From Bradyrhizobium cenepequi (GTDB taxonomy: Bacteria; Pseudomonadota; Alphaproteobacteria; Rhizobiales; Xanthobacteraceae): a stretch of 64,000 nt of DNA. Position numbers and translations under genes: made by a program. The notes below the pieces were generated by a model, which was not told the origin of the DNA, did no database searches, and worked only from the letters and a program-made list of their open reading frames with translations. Shown one piece after another: positions 50,609 through 62,070 of this stretch. The stretch lies in NCBI RefSeq assembly GCF_020329485.1, contig NZ_JAGKJI010000013.1:1-64000 (forward strand), given 5' to 3'. Each line of letters starts with the position of its first letter. The first letter of the stretch is position 1.

Positions 50609-51355
50609 GTGACGGATAAGGTCGTTGTCATCACCGGCGGTAGCCGCGGCATCGGCCGCGCCACCGCCATCGCTGCGGCGGCGCGCGGCTTCAAGGTCGT
50701 CGTGGGCTATGCCAACAATGTGGCGGCGGCCGATGAAGTCCTGGCCAACATCGAAGCCAGCAACGGCAAGTCGATCGCGGTGAAATGCGACGTCGGCAGC
50801 GAGGCCGATATCCTCGCGCTGTTCAAGGCGGCGGATGAGTTCGGCACGCTTGGCGCACTGGTCAATAATGCCGGCATCGTCGGACCCTCGATACGAGTCG
50901 AGGACATGTCGGCCGAGCGCATCCAGCGCATGATGGCGGTCAACGTCACCGGCAGCATCCTGTGCGCGCGCGAGGCGGTGAGGCGGATGTCGACGCGTAA
51001 CGGCGGCAAGGGTGGCGTCATCGTCAACCTGTCGTCGGTCGCCGCCAAGCTCGGCTCGCCCAACACCTATGTCGATTATGCCGCGTCGAAAGGCGCGGTG
51101 GATTCCTTCACCATCGGCCTCGGCCATGAAGTCGCAGCCGAGGGCAGTCGTGTCGCCGCGATTAGGCCGGGCCTGATCGACACCGACATTCACGCCTCTG
51201 GCGGCGAGCCCGATCGCGCCCATCGCCTCGCCCACATGGTACCGATGAAACGCGTCGGCACCTCGGAGGAAATCGCCAACGCCATCGTCTGGCTGATGTC
51301 GGACGATGCTTCATACGTGACAAGCGCCATCCTTGATGTCTCGGGCGGCCGCTAA
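50609..51355 (+). CDS. SDR-family oxidoreductase
   Basis: A 248-residue short-chain dehydrogenase with the cofactor motif TGGSRGIGRA (about 9-18), NNAG, and the catalytic YAASK near 155, Ser around 142 in LSSVAAKLGS. Classical SDR of the FabG/glucose dehydrogenase type; substrate unknown. The start is GTG after aggggg. It lies between sucB and lpdA on the same strand and may belong to the operon, an uncommon insertion. Confidence 0.88.
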   Translation: MTDKVVVITGGSRGIGRATAIAAAARGFKVVVGYANNVAAADEVLANIEASNGKSIAVKCDVGSEADILALFKAADEFGTLGALVNNAGIVGPSIRVEDMSAERIQRMMAVNVTGSILCAREAVRRMSTRNGGKGGVIVNLSSVAAKLGSPNTYVDYAASKGAVDSFTIGLGHEVAAEGSRVAAIRPGLIDTDIHASGGEPDRAHRLAHMVPMKRVGTSEEIANAIVWLMSDDASYVTSAILDVSGGR

Positions 51356-51391
51356 TACCTGTCACGAACTTCAGCTACAGGACTTTTCAAC

Positions 51392-52792
51392 ATGGCCTCT
51401 TATGATCTCATCGTCATCGGCACCGGGCCCGGTGGATATGTCTGCGCGGTGCGCGCGGCGCAACTCGGCATGAGGGTCGCGGTCGTCGAGAAGGACCCGA
51501 CACTCGGCGGCACCTGTCTCAACGTCGGCTGCATGCCGTCGAAGGCGCTGTTGCATGCGTCGGAGATGTTCGAGGAAGCCGCGCATTCCTTCGCCAAGAT
51601 GGGGGTCAGCGTATCGGCGCCGAAGCTCGATCTGCCCTCGATGATGAACTTCAAGCAGCAGGGCATCGACGGCAATGTCAGGGGCGTCGACTTCCTGATG
51701 AAGAAGAACAAGATCGACGTGCTGAAGGGCACTGGCAAGATCCTTGGCGCGGGTAAGGTCGAGGTTTCGGCCGATGGCAAGGCGCAGACCGTCGAGACCA
51801 AGAACATCGTCATTGCGACCGGCTCCGATATCGCGCCGCTGAAGGGCATCGAAATCGATGAGAGGCGCATCGTGTCGTCAACCGGCGCGCTGTCGCTGGA
51901 GAAGGTGCCGGAAAGACTTTTTATCATCGGTGCAGGCGTGATCGGACTCGAACTCGGCTCGGTGTGGAAGCGCCTCGGCGCAGAGGTGATGGTGGTCGAA
52001 TTCCTCGACCGCATCCTGCCCGGCATGGACGGCGAGATCGCCAAGCAATTCCAGCGCATCCTCGAAAAGCAGGGCTTTGCGTTCAAGCTCGGCACCAAAG
52101 TGACCGCCGTGGATACCACGGGCAAGACGCTGCTGGCCAAGGTTGAGCCTGCCGCGGGCGGGGCCTCGGAGACGATTGAAGCCGACGTGGTGCTGGTCTC
52201 GATCGGCCGCGTGCCGTACACCGATGGTCTCGGATTGAAGGAGGCAGGTGTCGCGCTCGACAATCGCGGCCGCGTCCAGATCGACCCGCATTTCGCGACC
52301 ACCGTGAAAGGCATCTATGCAATCGGCGATGTCGTTGCCGGGCCGATGCTGGCGCACAAGGCCGAAGATGAAGGCGTGGCGGTCGCGGAGATCATCGCGG
52401 GCCAGGCCGGCCACGTGAATTACGACGTGATCCCAGCCGTCGTGTATACCACGCCGGAAGTGTCTTCGGTCGGCAAGACCGAGGAAGAGCTCAAGCAGGC
52501 TGGTCTTGCGTACACCGTCGGTAAATTTCCATTCACTGCCAACGGCCGCTCCAAGGTCAACCAGACCACGGAAGGATTCGTCAAGATTCTCGCGGATGCG
52601 AAGACCGATCGGGTGCTTGGCGTGCACATCATCGGTCGCGAGGCCGGCGAAATGATCCACGAAGCCGCGGTTCTCATGGAATTCGGTGGTTCCGCCGAGG
52701 ATCTGGCGCGCACCTGCCACGCCCATCCGACCCGCTCCGAAGCGATCAAGGAAGCCGCGCTTGCGGTCGGCAAGCGGGCCATCCATATGTGA
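51392..52792 (+). CDS. lpdA: Dihydrolipoyl dehydrogenase (E3)
   Basis: FAD enzyme that re-oxidises dihydrolipoamide with NAD+ for the oxoglutarate complex and probably pyruvate dehydrogenase. The 466-residue protein has an N-terminal [10 protein letters not shown], the redox disulfide [12 protein letters not shown] (Cys42, Cys47), a second NAD motif [12 protein letters not shown], and the C-terminal HAHPTRSE with His445 and Glu450. It closes the TCA block. A short palindrome follows 15 nt after the stop. Confidence 0.97.
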   Translation: MASYDLIVIGTGPGGYVCAVRAAQLGMRVAVVEKDPTLGGTCLNVGCMPSKALLHASEMFEEAAHSFAKMGVSVSAPKLDLPSMMNFKQQGIDGNVRGVDFLMKKNKIDVLKGTGKILGAGKVEVSADGKAQTVETKNIVIATGSDIAPLKGIEIDERRIVSSTGALSLEKVPERLFIIGAGVIGLELGSVWKRLGAEVMVVEFLDRILPGMDGEIAKQFQRILEKQGFAFKLGTKVTAVDTTGKTLLAKVEPAAGGASETIEADVVLVSIGRVPYTDGLGLKEAGVALDNRGRVQIDPHFATTVKGIYAIGDVVAGPMLAHKAEDEGVAVAEIIAGQAGHVNYDVIPAVVYTTPEVSSVGKTEEELKQAGLAYTVGKFPFTANGRSKVNQTTEGFVKILADAKTDRVLGVHIIGREAGEMIHEAAVLMEFGGSAEDLARTCHAHPTRSEAIKEAALAVGKRAIHM

Positions 52793-52806
52793 TCGACGCC
52801 CGGCCT

Positions 52807-52833
52807 GAGCAGGATCCGTAAAGGATTATGCTC
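52807..52833. repeat. Short palindrome (gagcaggatcc type) after lpdA
   Basis: Arms gagcaggatcc and ggattatgctc with 5 bases between. It seems a shortened relative of the gagcatgatccgg family at 27199 and 45005. It overlaps the first possible ATG of the next gene. Confidence 0.65.
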
Positions 52834-52866
52834 GAACGTAAACTCTGGCCGGGGTCGAGACAACAG

Positions 52867-53397
52867 ATGCTGCGCCGCCTGCTTCAGCCTTTCTGGGTCC
52901 TGCTCGCGATCATCTTCCTGATCGAGGCGTGGCTTTGGGATCACCTCGAGCCGATCGTGGCGCGTGTGGTGGCGATGATCCCGCTGCGCACGTTCAAGCA
53001 GTGGCTTGCGGATCGGATCGACTCGCTGTCGCCGGCGATGACGCTGATCGTGTTCATCGTGCCTGTGATCCCGCTGTTTCCGCTGAAGCTCGTCGGCCTT
53101 TGGCTGCTCGCCCACGAACATTGGCTGAGCGCGATTGGCACCATCCTGTTCGCGAAGTTTCTCGGCGTCGGCGTCACTGCTTTCATCTTCGACGTGACCC
53201 GGCCGAAGCTGCTGGAAATGCGATGGTTCGAAGCACTTTATGATTTTGTGCTGAGGATGCGCGCGAAGGCGGCCGCGCTGGTCGATCCGATCAAGCGGCG
53301 TATCCTCGAAATCCTGCGCGGCGACGGCAGCGGCTGGTCGGCGCGAACGCTGCGGCTGATCGCGCGCTTCCGCAGAAGCGTGCAGCAGGCGCGGTGA
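52867..53397 (+). CDS. Membrane protein of unknown function
   Basis: A 176-residue protein with two to three hydrophobic segments, including FWVLLAIIFLIEAWLW near the N-terminus and LIVFIVPVIPLFPLKLVGLWLLA in the middle, and a basic C-terminal region (LRMRAKAAALVDPIKRRIL). No family recognised with certainty. I start at the ATG at 52867 because the earlier ATG (52828) lies in a palindromic repeat; its aaagga site would otherwise be acceptable, so 189 residues is the alternative. No functional neighbour hint beyond its place after lpdA. Confidence 0.65.
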   Translation: MLRRLLQPFWVLLAIIFLIEAWLWDHLEPIVARVVAMIPLRTFKQWLADRIDSLSPAMTLIVFIVPVIPLFPLKLVGLWLLAHEHWLSAIGTILFAKFLGVGVTAFIFDVTRPKLLEMRWFEALYDFVLRMRAKAAALVDPIKRRILEILRGDGSGWSARTLRLIARFRRSVQQAR

Positions 53398-53431
53398 TTG
53401 CTCGTCGCAAACCCTAGCCACGGGCTCGGTT

Positions 53432-53553
53432 TCACCTCTCCCATAGGGAGAGGTCGAATTGCGCAGCAATTCGGGTGAGGGGATTTGCTCTATCGTGGGA
53501 CCGTAACCCCTCACCCGCGCCTGCGGCGCGACCTCTCCCTTCGGGAGAGGTGA
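53432..53553. repeat. Palindromic repeat (tctccc/gggaga type) between convergent genes
   Basis: The outer arms tcacctctccc and gggagaggtga enclose short hairpins (ctctcccatagggagag, ctcccttcgggag) and the pair gaattgcgcagcaattc and ggggtgaggg-like words. It lies 35 nt after one stop and 24 nt from the next minus-strand stop. Related to 23930-24069. Confidence 0.85.
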
Positions 53554-53576
53554 AGGAGAGTCCGGCAATCAGTGAC

Positions 53577-54167
53577 TCAATGCAAATGCAGCAGATGCGG
53601 CGAGTACAGGCCGAGCGCGGTGATGACGATGCCCGCCAGCGTCAGCAGGCCTGAAATCCAGGCCAGCGCGAGGATGCCGGTGATGATGGTTGCCGATGCC
53701 AGCACGATCGCGATCTGGAAGGCGGCGGAGGCGATCTCGAAGTGATGGTATTTTGCCGTCGCCTCGTCGCGTTCGTGCTCGGCATGCTTGGCGCGCTCGG
53801 CGAGCTGCTCGGTGCCTTCGCCGGTCTCGGGCTCGGAGCGATAGCGCGCCGCGGTTTTCTGCCAGTCCTCGATCTGCTTCTGCACCGCCGCCCTGGCGGC
53901 GTCGTCAGTGATGGTGGCGAGGCTCAGCTTGGTCTGCTCGGCGGTGGTCTGCACCGCGGTGCGGCGGATGCTTTTGGCCTGGAAGAATGCCCACAGGTTC
54001 GAGGCCTCGACATTCTTGCTGATGGATTCGGTCTGCGCCCCCTTGCCCAGCGTTTCGGATAGCGCCAGGAACAGCGCGATCACGGCAATCAACAGCGCGA
54101 TCTTCTTGTTCTCGCTGGAAGCATGCTCAGCGTGCTCCGCATGCTCCATACTCTCATGTGCGCTCAT
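53577..54167 (-). CDS. DUF4337 membrane protein
   Basis: A 196-residue protein with an Ala/Glu/His-rich N-terminus (MEHAEHAEHASSENKK), one hydrophobic segment (about 23-40), a long charged central helix region with ERAKHAEHERDEATAKYHHFE, and two C-terminal hydrophobic segments (about 145-190). This matches the DUF4337 family of unknown function. The amphipathic central stretch could form a coiled coil. It lies alone between two terminal regions. Confidence 0.8.
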   Translation of the reverse strand: MSAHESMEHAEHAEHASSENKKIALLIAVIALFLALSETLGKGAQTESISKNVEASNLWAFFQAKSIRRTAVQTTAEQTKLSLATITDDAARAAVQKQIEDWQKTAARYRSEPETGEGTEQLAERAKHAEHERDEATAKYHHFEIASAAFQIAIVLASATIITGILALAWISGLLTLAGIVITALGLYSPHLLHLH

Positions 54168-54309
54168 GATTCCCCTCCGATAGGACCCGCTGCCACGGTT
54201 GCCGAAACGACATCACCTACGCAAGTGCCAAGCGGATGTGACGCGAACGTGTCAGGATGAACACAGTGTCGCGCTCCGCATGAGGAAATACGTCAACAAA
54301 GAAGCGAAA
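54168..54309. other. Short intergenic region DUF4337-xerC
   Basis: These 142 bases contain no repeat, no hairpin and no gene that I can support; they hold the DUF4337 promoter upstream and the xerC downstream end. Confidence 0.4.
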
Positions 54310-55281
54310 TTACCCCCGCGGATGCGCGGAGCGATAGACCTCCAGCAACCGCTCGGAGTCGATGCCGGTATAGACTTGCGTCGTCGAAAGCGAAGCGTGG
54401 CCGAGCAATTCCTGGATCGCGCGCAAATCGCCGCCGCGGCTGAGCAGATGGGTTGCGAACGAATGCCGCAGCGCATGAGGCGTGGCGCTGTCGGGAAGGC
54501 CGAGCGCGCCGCGCAGCCGCTCCATGGCAAGCTGGATGATGCGCGGGCTCAAGGGGCCGCCGCGTGCGCCGACGAACATCGGGCCCGTGGGTGGCAGCGG
54601 ATGCGGGCAGATCGCCGCGTAGTCGGCAATCAGCTGCAGCACGTTTTGCAGCACCGGCACCATGCGGGTCTTGTTGCCCTTGCCAGTCACGACCAGCACG
54701 TCGCCTTCGCCGGGCTTCGGTACGTCGCGACGTTTCAAGCCGAGCGCTTCGGAGATACGCAGGCCAGAGCCATAGAGCGACGCCATCACGGCGGCGTCGC
54801 GCACCAGCACCCAGGTCTCCCGGGCTTCGCCGGCTCGCTCGTCGGCATCGGCAAAGCGTCTTGCCGCTTCCACGCGGATCGGCTTCGGCAGGCTCTTTGC
54901 AACCTTGGGTGCGCGAATCGCGGAGAGCGCGCCGACCTTGCCTTTACCTTCGCGTTCGAGGAAGCGGCCGAACGAGCGCAGGCCCGCCAGGGTGCGCATC
55001 AGCGAGCGCCCGGCGATATCCTCGGCGCGGCGCATCGCCATGAACGCCCTGACATCGCTGGCCTCCAGCGCCGCAAAAGCCTGCAGCGTCACCTGCGCGC
55101 CCCAGTGCCCGGCGAGGAAGGCGAGGCATTGGCGGACGTCGCGGGCATAGGCCTCCAGTGTTTTCGGCGACAGCCGTCGCTCGGCGCGCAAATGGGATAG
55201 CCAGTGCGCCATCTCTTGCGTAACCGTTTCGTCGGCGCAGTCGAGTTCGATCGAGGGAACGGCGGGAAGCGCTTTGGCCAT
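54310..55281 (-). CDS. xerC: Tyrosine recombinase XerC
   Basis: Site-specific recombinase that, with XerD, resolves chromosome dimers at dif. The 323-residue protein has an N-terminal SAM-like core (about 20-110) and a catalytic domain with Arg in YGSGLRISEAL, Lys in VTGKGNKTR, the HALRHSFATHLL motif, His of LLGHASLSTTQVY and the Tyr nucleophile in that last segment. priA lies divergently next to it. No dif-like site could be identified here. Confidence 0.94.
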   Translation of the reverse strand: MAKALPAVPSIELDCADETVTQEMAHWLSHLRAERRLSPKTLEAYARDVRQCLAFLAGHWGAQVTLQAFAALEASDVRAFMAMRRAEDIAGRSLMRTLAGLRSFGRFLEREGKGKVGALSAIRAPKVAKSLPKPIRVEAARRFADADERAGEARETWVLVRDAAVMASLYGSGLRISEALGLKRRDVPKPGEGDVLVVTGKGNKTRMVPVLQNVLQLIADYAAICPHPLPPTGPMFVGARGGPLSPRIIQLAMERLRGALGLPDSATPHALRHSFATHLLSRGGDLRAIQELLGHASLSTTQVYTGIDSERLLEVYRSAHPRG

Positions 55282-55412
55282 GAACCTGATCTTATGGACG
55301 TGCCTTGGAGGCGATGGTTTAAGCCATTATATCGCATCGCTTTCGTTTACCGTTCGCTAACTCGCGCCAGCGGCTCTAACCTCACCAGCAATCGGAACTT
55401 ACGATCTCCTGA

Positions 55413-57620
55413 ATGGACACCGCGCGCAGCCACGCTTCCTCTGCCAATCCGACCTCCATGGTCGATGTGCTGGTCCCGGTCGCGCTCGATCAGACCTATT
55501 CCTATCGCGTGCCGCGCGGCATGGAGCTCAAGGCCGGCGATGTCGTTGCGGTGCCGCTCGGTCCGCGCGAGGTGATGGCGGTGGTGTGGGCGGAAAACGC
55601 AAAGCCGGATCCGCGGCTGCATAACCGGCTGAAGGAGGTCAGCGCAAAGCTCGATGTGCCGCCGCTAAAACCGGAGCTGCGCGCGCTCGTCGACTGGGTT
55701 GCCAATTACACGCTGTCCGCTCGCGGCATGGTGCTGCGGATGACGCTGCGCATGGGCGAAAACCTCGGCCCCGAGCGGATGCGTCTGGGCGTGCGGCTGG
55801 TCGGTGAGCCGCCGCGGCGGATGACGCTGGCGCGGCAGCGGGTGATCGAAGTGCTCTCCGACCGCCTGTTGCATGGCAAATCGGAAGCGGCGAGGGAAGC
55901 CGGCGTGAGCGGTGGCGTGATCGACGGCCTCGTCGATGAGGGCACGCTGACGGTCGAGCCGCTGCCGCCGCCGGCAGCGCCGCCGGCGCCCGATCCGGAT
56001 TACGCCCAGCCGGAATTCTCGCGCCAGCAGCGTGCCGCCGCCGATGCGATGCGGACGCTGGCGGCCAGCGGCAATTTTCATGTGGCCCTGCTCGATGGTG
56101 TCACTGGATCCGGCAAGACCGAGGTCTATTTCGAGGCGATCGCGGAAAATGTCCGCCGCGGCCGGCAGTCGCTGATCCTGATGCCTGAGATTGCGCTGAC
56201 CGGCCAGTTCCTCGATCGCTTCGCGCAGCGCTTCGGCGTGCGTCCGCTGGAATGGCATTCCGAGCTCTCGCCGCGCACCCGCGCCCGCAATTGGGCGGCG
56301 ATCTCGGGCGGCGAGGCCGCGGTCGTGGTCGGCGCGCGCTCGGCGCTATTCCTGCCCTACGCCGATCTCGGGTTCATCATCGTCGATGAGGAGCACGACC
56401 AGGCCTACAAGCAGGACGACGGGGCGCGTTACCATGCCCGAGATATGGCCGTCGTGCGCGCGCATATCGCAAAGATCCCGATCGTGCTGGCCTCCGCCAC
56501 GCCGTCGATTGAGAGCGAGGTCAATGCGCGCAAGGGGCGCTATCAGCGCATCGCGCTGCCTTCGCGCTTCGGTGGCCAGCACATGCCGCATATCGAGGCC
56601 ATCGACCTGCGCCGCGAGCCGCCGCCGCGCGGCCGCTTTATCTCGCCGCGGCTCGCCGAGCAGATCCGTTATGCGGTGGAACGGCGCGAGCAGGCGTTAT
56701 TGTTCCTCAATCGCCGCGGCTATGCGCCGCTGACGCTGTGCCGCGCCTGCGGACACCGCTTTGCCTGCACTATCTGCGACGCTTGGCTGGTCGATCACCG
56801 CTTCCGCCAGCGCCTGGTCTGCCATCATTGCGGCTTCTCGATGCCGCGCCCGAACATCTGTCCGCATTGCGCAGCGGAAGAATCGCTGGTCGCGGTCGGC
56901 CCCGGCGTCGAGCGGCTGCAGGAAGAAGCCGCAGCGCTCTTTCCCCGCGCGCGCACCATGGTGCTCTCCAGCGACCTCATCACGTCGATCGAGACCATGC
57001 GCACCGAGCTCAACGAGATCGCGGAAGGCCGGGTCGACATCATCATCGGCACGCAGCTTGTGGCGAAAGGCCACAACTTTCCGCGTCTCAACCTGGTCGG
57101 CGTCGTCGATGCAGATCTAGGCCTCGGCAACGGCGATCCGCGCGCCGCCGAGCGCACATTCCAGCTCCTCAACCAGGTGATCGGGCGCGCCGGCCGCGAC
57201 CAGGGCCGCGGCGTCGGCTATCTGCAGACCCATCAGCCCGAACATCCCGTGATGAAGGCGCTGGTCGCCAACGACCGCGAGGCGTTCTATGCAAGCGAGA
57301 TCGAGCAGCGCGAGCGCACCGGCTATCCGCCGTTCGGGCGATTGGCGAGCCTGATCATCTCCGCGGGCGACCGGCCCACGGCGGAGGGCTTTGCGCGCAA
57401 GCTGGCCTCGGTCGCGCCATTCGACGAGCGCATCCAGGTGCTCGGCCCGGCCGAGGCGCCGCTTGCCGTCATCAAGGGCCGCTATCGCTTCCGCCTGCTG
57501 GTGAAATCGCTGCGCTCGGTCGATCTGTCGCAATACTTGCGCGAATGGCTGGCGGCCGCGCCGAAGACCACCGGGAACCTCAAGCTCGAGGTCGACGTCG
57601 ACCCGCAAAGCTTTTTGTAG
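55413..57620 (+). CDS. priA: Primosomal helicase PriA
   Basis: Restarts collapsed replication forks. The 735-residue protein has an N-terminal DNA-binding domain (DVLVPVALDQTYSYRVP onwards), Walker A GVTGSGKTEVYFEAI, DEEH box VDEEHDQAYKQ, a Cys-rich zinc region (CRACGHRFACTICDAWL, LVCHHCGFSM, CPHC) inside the helicase core, and the C-terminal QVIGRAGRDQGRG motif. The ATG at 55413 gives the usual N-terminus. A palindromic half-repeat follows the stop. Confidence 0.96.
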   Translation: MDTARSHASSANPTSMVDVLVPVALDQTYSYRVPRGMELKAGDVVAVPLGPREVMAVVWAENAKPDPRLHNRLKEVSAKLDVPPLKPELRALVDWVANYTLSARGMVLRMTLRMGENLGPERMRLGVRLVGEPPRRMTLARQRVIEVLSDRLLHGKSEAAREAGVSGGVIDGLVDEGTLTVEPLPPPAAPPAPDPDYAQPEFSRQQRAAADAMRTLAASGNFHVALLDGVTGSGKTEVYFEAIAENVRRGRQSLILMPEIALTGQFLDRFAQRFGVRPLEWHSELSPRTRARNWAAISGGEAAVVVGARSALFLPYADLGFIIVDEEHDQAYKQDDGARYHARDMAVVRAHIAKIPIVLASATPSIESEVNARKGRYQRIALPSRFGGQHMPHIEAIDLRREPPPRGRFISPRLAEQIRYAVERREQALLFLNRRGYAPLTLCRACGHRFACTICDAWLVDHRFRQRLVCHHCGFSMPRPNICPHCAAEESLVAVGPGVERLQEEAAALFPRARTMVLSSDLITSIETMRTELNEIAEGRVDIIIGTQLVAKGHNFPRLNLVGVVDADLGLGNGDPRAAERTFQLLNQVIGRAGRDQGRGVGYLQTHQPEHPVMKALVANDREAFYASEIEQRERTGYPPFGRLASLIISAGDRPTAEGFARKLASVAPFDERIQVLGPAEAPLAVIKGRYRFRLLVKSLRSVDLSQYLREWLAAAPKTTGNLKLEVDVDPQSFL

Positions 57621-57628
57621 TTGCTTCT

Positions 57629-57668
57629 GTCATTCCGGGCTCGATACTGCGCATCGCCCCGGAATGAC
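57629..57668. repeat. Palindromic repeat (gtcattccgggc type) after priA
   Basis: Arms gtcattccgggc and gccccggaatgac are separated by about 15 bases; it appears to be a shortened copy of the 16898 and 26406 family, starting 9 nt after the priA stop. Confidence 0.75.
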
Positions 57669-57681
57669 GATGGAAGCGACA

Positions 57682-57716
57682 TGAAAAAAGCCTGCCGTCA
57701 TTTCTGACGGCAGGCT
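57682..57716 (-). terminator. Rho-independent terminator of rlpA
   Basis: On the minus strand a perfect 12-bp stem agcctgccgtca / tgacggcaggct with a short loop is followed by a T-run (ttttttc). It starts 84 nt downstream of the RlpA stop. Confidence 0.9.
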
Positions 57717-57799
57717 CTGATCGGCACGGAAAGTTCCGCTACCGCTACTCTACGCAACGCTTACCGAAACTGGTCGGAAACGGCGCCTGAAGGGCATCG

Positions 57800-58309
57800 T
57801 TAAGAGACGACCTCGGCGGTGACACGGCCGACGCCGGCACCAGTCAGGCCGATGGCACGGGCGGCGCCCGTGGAGAGATCGAGGACGCGGCCACGAATGA
57901 ACGGGCCACGATCATTGATGGTGACGATCACGCTGCGGCCGCCATGGGTCACGCGCAGCTTGGTGCCGAACGGCAGGCTGCGGTGGGCTGCGGTCAAGGC
58001 GCTCTGGTTGAAGCGCTGACCGGATGCGGTGCGGCTGCCCGACTCGTTGCCGTAGAAGGATGCCACGCCCGAGAAGCTGCGCCCGCCCGTGCTGGGGGCA
58101 AACGCCGCATTGGCGTCGCGGAAGGATGCCCCATCGGTGGCGGCGCGGGCGTGGTGATGATGGTGATGGCGATGATGGTGATGGTGGTGCCTGGATTTGG
58201 CCGACGCTTCGCTGATGCCACCAACCAGGAATGTTGCGGCGACGACAGCCAGCGCCGCGCGCGACGACCGGGTTGCGTTGCCCGGAGCCGACTTCTTGTA
58301 TTTCAGCAT
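57800..58309 (-). CDS. rlpA: RlpA-like septal/peptidoglycan DPBB protein with histidine run
   Basis: A 169-residue exported protein: signal-like N-terminus (about 15-37), then a striking His-rich tract with H41-46 and H48-53 separated by one Arg, then a double-psi beta-barrel of the RlpA type (GVASFYGNESGSRTASGQ, GTKLRVTHGGRSVIVTINDRGPF, RGRVLDLSTGAA). E. coli RlpA cleaves denuded peptidoglycan glycan strands; this copy lacks the C-terminal SPOR domain of the long RlpA, so its septal targeting is uncertain. The His tract may bind Zn or Ni, but this is inference. A strong terminator lies downstream. Confidence 0.85.
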   Translation of the reverse strand: MLKYKKSAPGNATRSSRAALAVVAATFLVGGISEASAKSRHHHHHHRHHHHHHARAATDGASFRDANAAFAPSTGGRSFSGVASFYGNESGSRTASGQRFNQSALTAAHRSLPFGTKLRVTHGGRSVIVTINDRGPFIRGRVLDLSTGAARAIGLTGAGVGRVTAEVVS

Positions 58310-58936
58310 TCAAGACCCTCAATCAGTATTGCCACATGCGTGACAAATGGAACCCCCGTCCCTTCGTTGACGAGGGTCGTGTGGTTTCGCAATGAGGCAT
58401 GAATTGGGCAGTAAATCCGGAATGTATCAGGCTGAAATATCTTGTTACTGCCGCCGCGCCGTCTGACAGCGTCCGCTCGTCTTTGACTTTAACCAATCTT
58501 AACTGAATGAATACTTACGAATACTGTTGACTTACGTCCCGGTAAGGTTTGCGCAAGTAATCACGAAATGGAGAGCAGGCAGCGTTTTGTTCCGCGATGG
58601 GAACGCAAAATTTCGCCCTGGCCACATGCGTTCGCAGATGGAACGATCGGCCGGCTTCTTGCTCGCCGGACAAAATTCCTGCACGCAGAATTTTGCTCGG
58701 GCAGAGGTGCCGGCGCTTCGCGGCGCCGTGCGACAAGGCATCACCCAGATGTGACGTCATGTTGCACCTGCGCGCCCGCCATGCTAGCAAAGCCGCGATT
58801 TTAACGATCCCGGCACTCTCTGGTGCCGGTCGGAAATCGAAGTCCCGCTTGAATTCCAAGGGCTTGGATCGCTAGGCGCCGCTATCGTGGCGACGGTTTT
58901 TCCCTTGCGAGTTTGACAGCTAAAAAGAGCGCGTCT
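58310..58936. other. Intergenic region upstream of the ATP synthase operon, with repeat-like stretch
   Basis: This 627-base region holds the rlpA promoter side and the atpHAGD promoter. Around 58605-58696 the words gcaaaatttc and gaattttgc occur as inverted pairs, and caaaattc (58671-58678) pairs with gaattttg (58688-58695), the mark of a palindromic element I recall from Bradyrhizobium intergenic DNA. Open frames across it overlap in several phases and are not supported as genes. No sigma-70 consensus is convincing enough to annotate. Confidence 0.5.
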
Positions 58937-61026
<2,090 letters not shown>

Positions 61027-61032
61027 ACGTCG

Positions 61033-61083
61033 TCGCGGCCGGGCAAGGCGCGAAGTGGTCTTCGCGCTGCGGCTCCCGGCCGC
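61033..61083. repeat. Inverted repeat between atpA and atpG
   Basis: Arms built on cggccggg and cccggccg, with an inner gcgcgaa / ttcgcgc pair, lie in the 150-base gap between these genes. There is no T-run. It could be a transcript-processing or attenuation structure affecting alpha/gamma ratio. Confidence 0.5.
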
Positions 61084-61176
61084 CGAGATGCGGATGCCCG
61101 GCGCAGGCCGCCGGACAGAACAATGGGATAGGCTAGCGGTCGGATCGCCTGATCGGATCGCCGGGGTGGACGAAGA

Positions 61177-62055
61177 ATGGCGTCACTGAAAGACATGCGG
61201 GTCCGCATCGCCTCGACCAAGGCGACGCAGAAGATCACCAAGGCCATGCAGATGGTGGCGGCGTCAAAGCTGCGCCGCGCGCAGACCGCTGCCGAGGCTG
61301 CCCGGCCGTATGCAGACAAGATGGGCGCCGTGATCGGCAATATCGCCAGCGCCGCCGCGGGCTCGCCCGGTGCGCCGGCGCTGCTCGCCGGGACGGGTAA
61401 GGACCAGGTGCATCTGCTGTTGGTCTGCACCGGCGAACGTGGCCTTTGCGGCGCGTTCAACTCCGCGATCGTGCGACTGGCGCGCGAGCACGCGCTGTCG
61501 CTGCTTGGTCAGGGCAAGGAGGTCAAATTCTTCTGCGTCGGCCGCAAGGGCTATGAGCAGCTTCGCCGCCTGTTCGAACGGCAGATTGTCGAACATATCG
61601 ACCTGCGCGCGGTGCGCCAGCTCGGCTTCGTCAACGCCGAGGACATCGCCAAAAAAGTGCTGGCACGCTTCGATGCTGGTGAATTCGACGTCTGCACACT
61701 GTTCTATTCGCAGTTCAAGTCGGTGATTGCGCAAATCCCGACGGCGCAGCAGGTCATTCCGCTGGTGGTGGAAACGCCGGCCGGAAACGGCGGCGCGGCA
61801 ACCGCTTACGAGTACGAGCCGGAAGAGGACGAGATCCTCACCCGCTTGTTGCCGCGCAACCTCGCGGTGCAGGTATTCCGCGCGCTCCTGGAAAACAACG
61901 CCTCGTTCTACGGCGCGCAGATGAGCGCGATGGACAACGCGACGCGCAATGCCGGTGAAATGATCCGCAAGCAGACGCTGGTCTACAATCGCACCCGCCA
62001 GGCGATGATCACCAAGGAACTGATCGAAATCATTTCCGGCGCCGAGGCGGTCTAA
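61177..62055 (+). CDS. atpG: ATP synthase F1 gamma subunit
   Basis: Central-stalk rotor subunit. The 292-residue protein has [34 protein letters not shown] at its N-terminus, in a run of coiled-coil helix, [14 protein letters not shown] [11 protein letters not shown] in the middle, and the C-terminal [22 protein letters not shown] helix. A small ohr gene follows 15 nt later and precedes atpD. Confidence 0.97.
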   Translation: MASLKDMRVRIASTKATQKITKAMQMVAASKLRRAQTAAEAARPYADKMGAVIGNIASAAAGSPGAPALLAGTGKDQVHLLLVCTGERGLCGAFNSAIVRLAREHALSLLGQGKEVKFFCVGRKGYEQLRRLFERQIVEHIDLRAVRQLGFVNAEDIAKKVLARFDAGEFDVCTLFYSQFKSVIAQIPTAQQVIPLVVETPAGNGGAATAYEYEPEEDEILTRLLPRNLAVQVFRALLENNASFYGAQMSAMDNATRNAGEMIRKQTLVYNRTRQAMITKELIEIISGAEAV

Positions 62056-62070
62056 CCAAGGGAGCGCGAC

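Noticed and set aside
58515..58859. 114-codon minus-strand frame upstream of atpH
   Set aside because: It lies in a repeat-like stretch with frames open in several phases, and the peptide resembles translated palindrome, not a gene.
58913..58936. TTG start for atpH 8 codons earlier
   Set aside because: The extra residues (TAKKSAS) do not match the family, whose 186-residue length fits the GTG at 58937.
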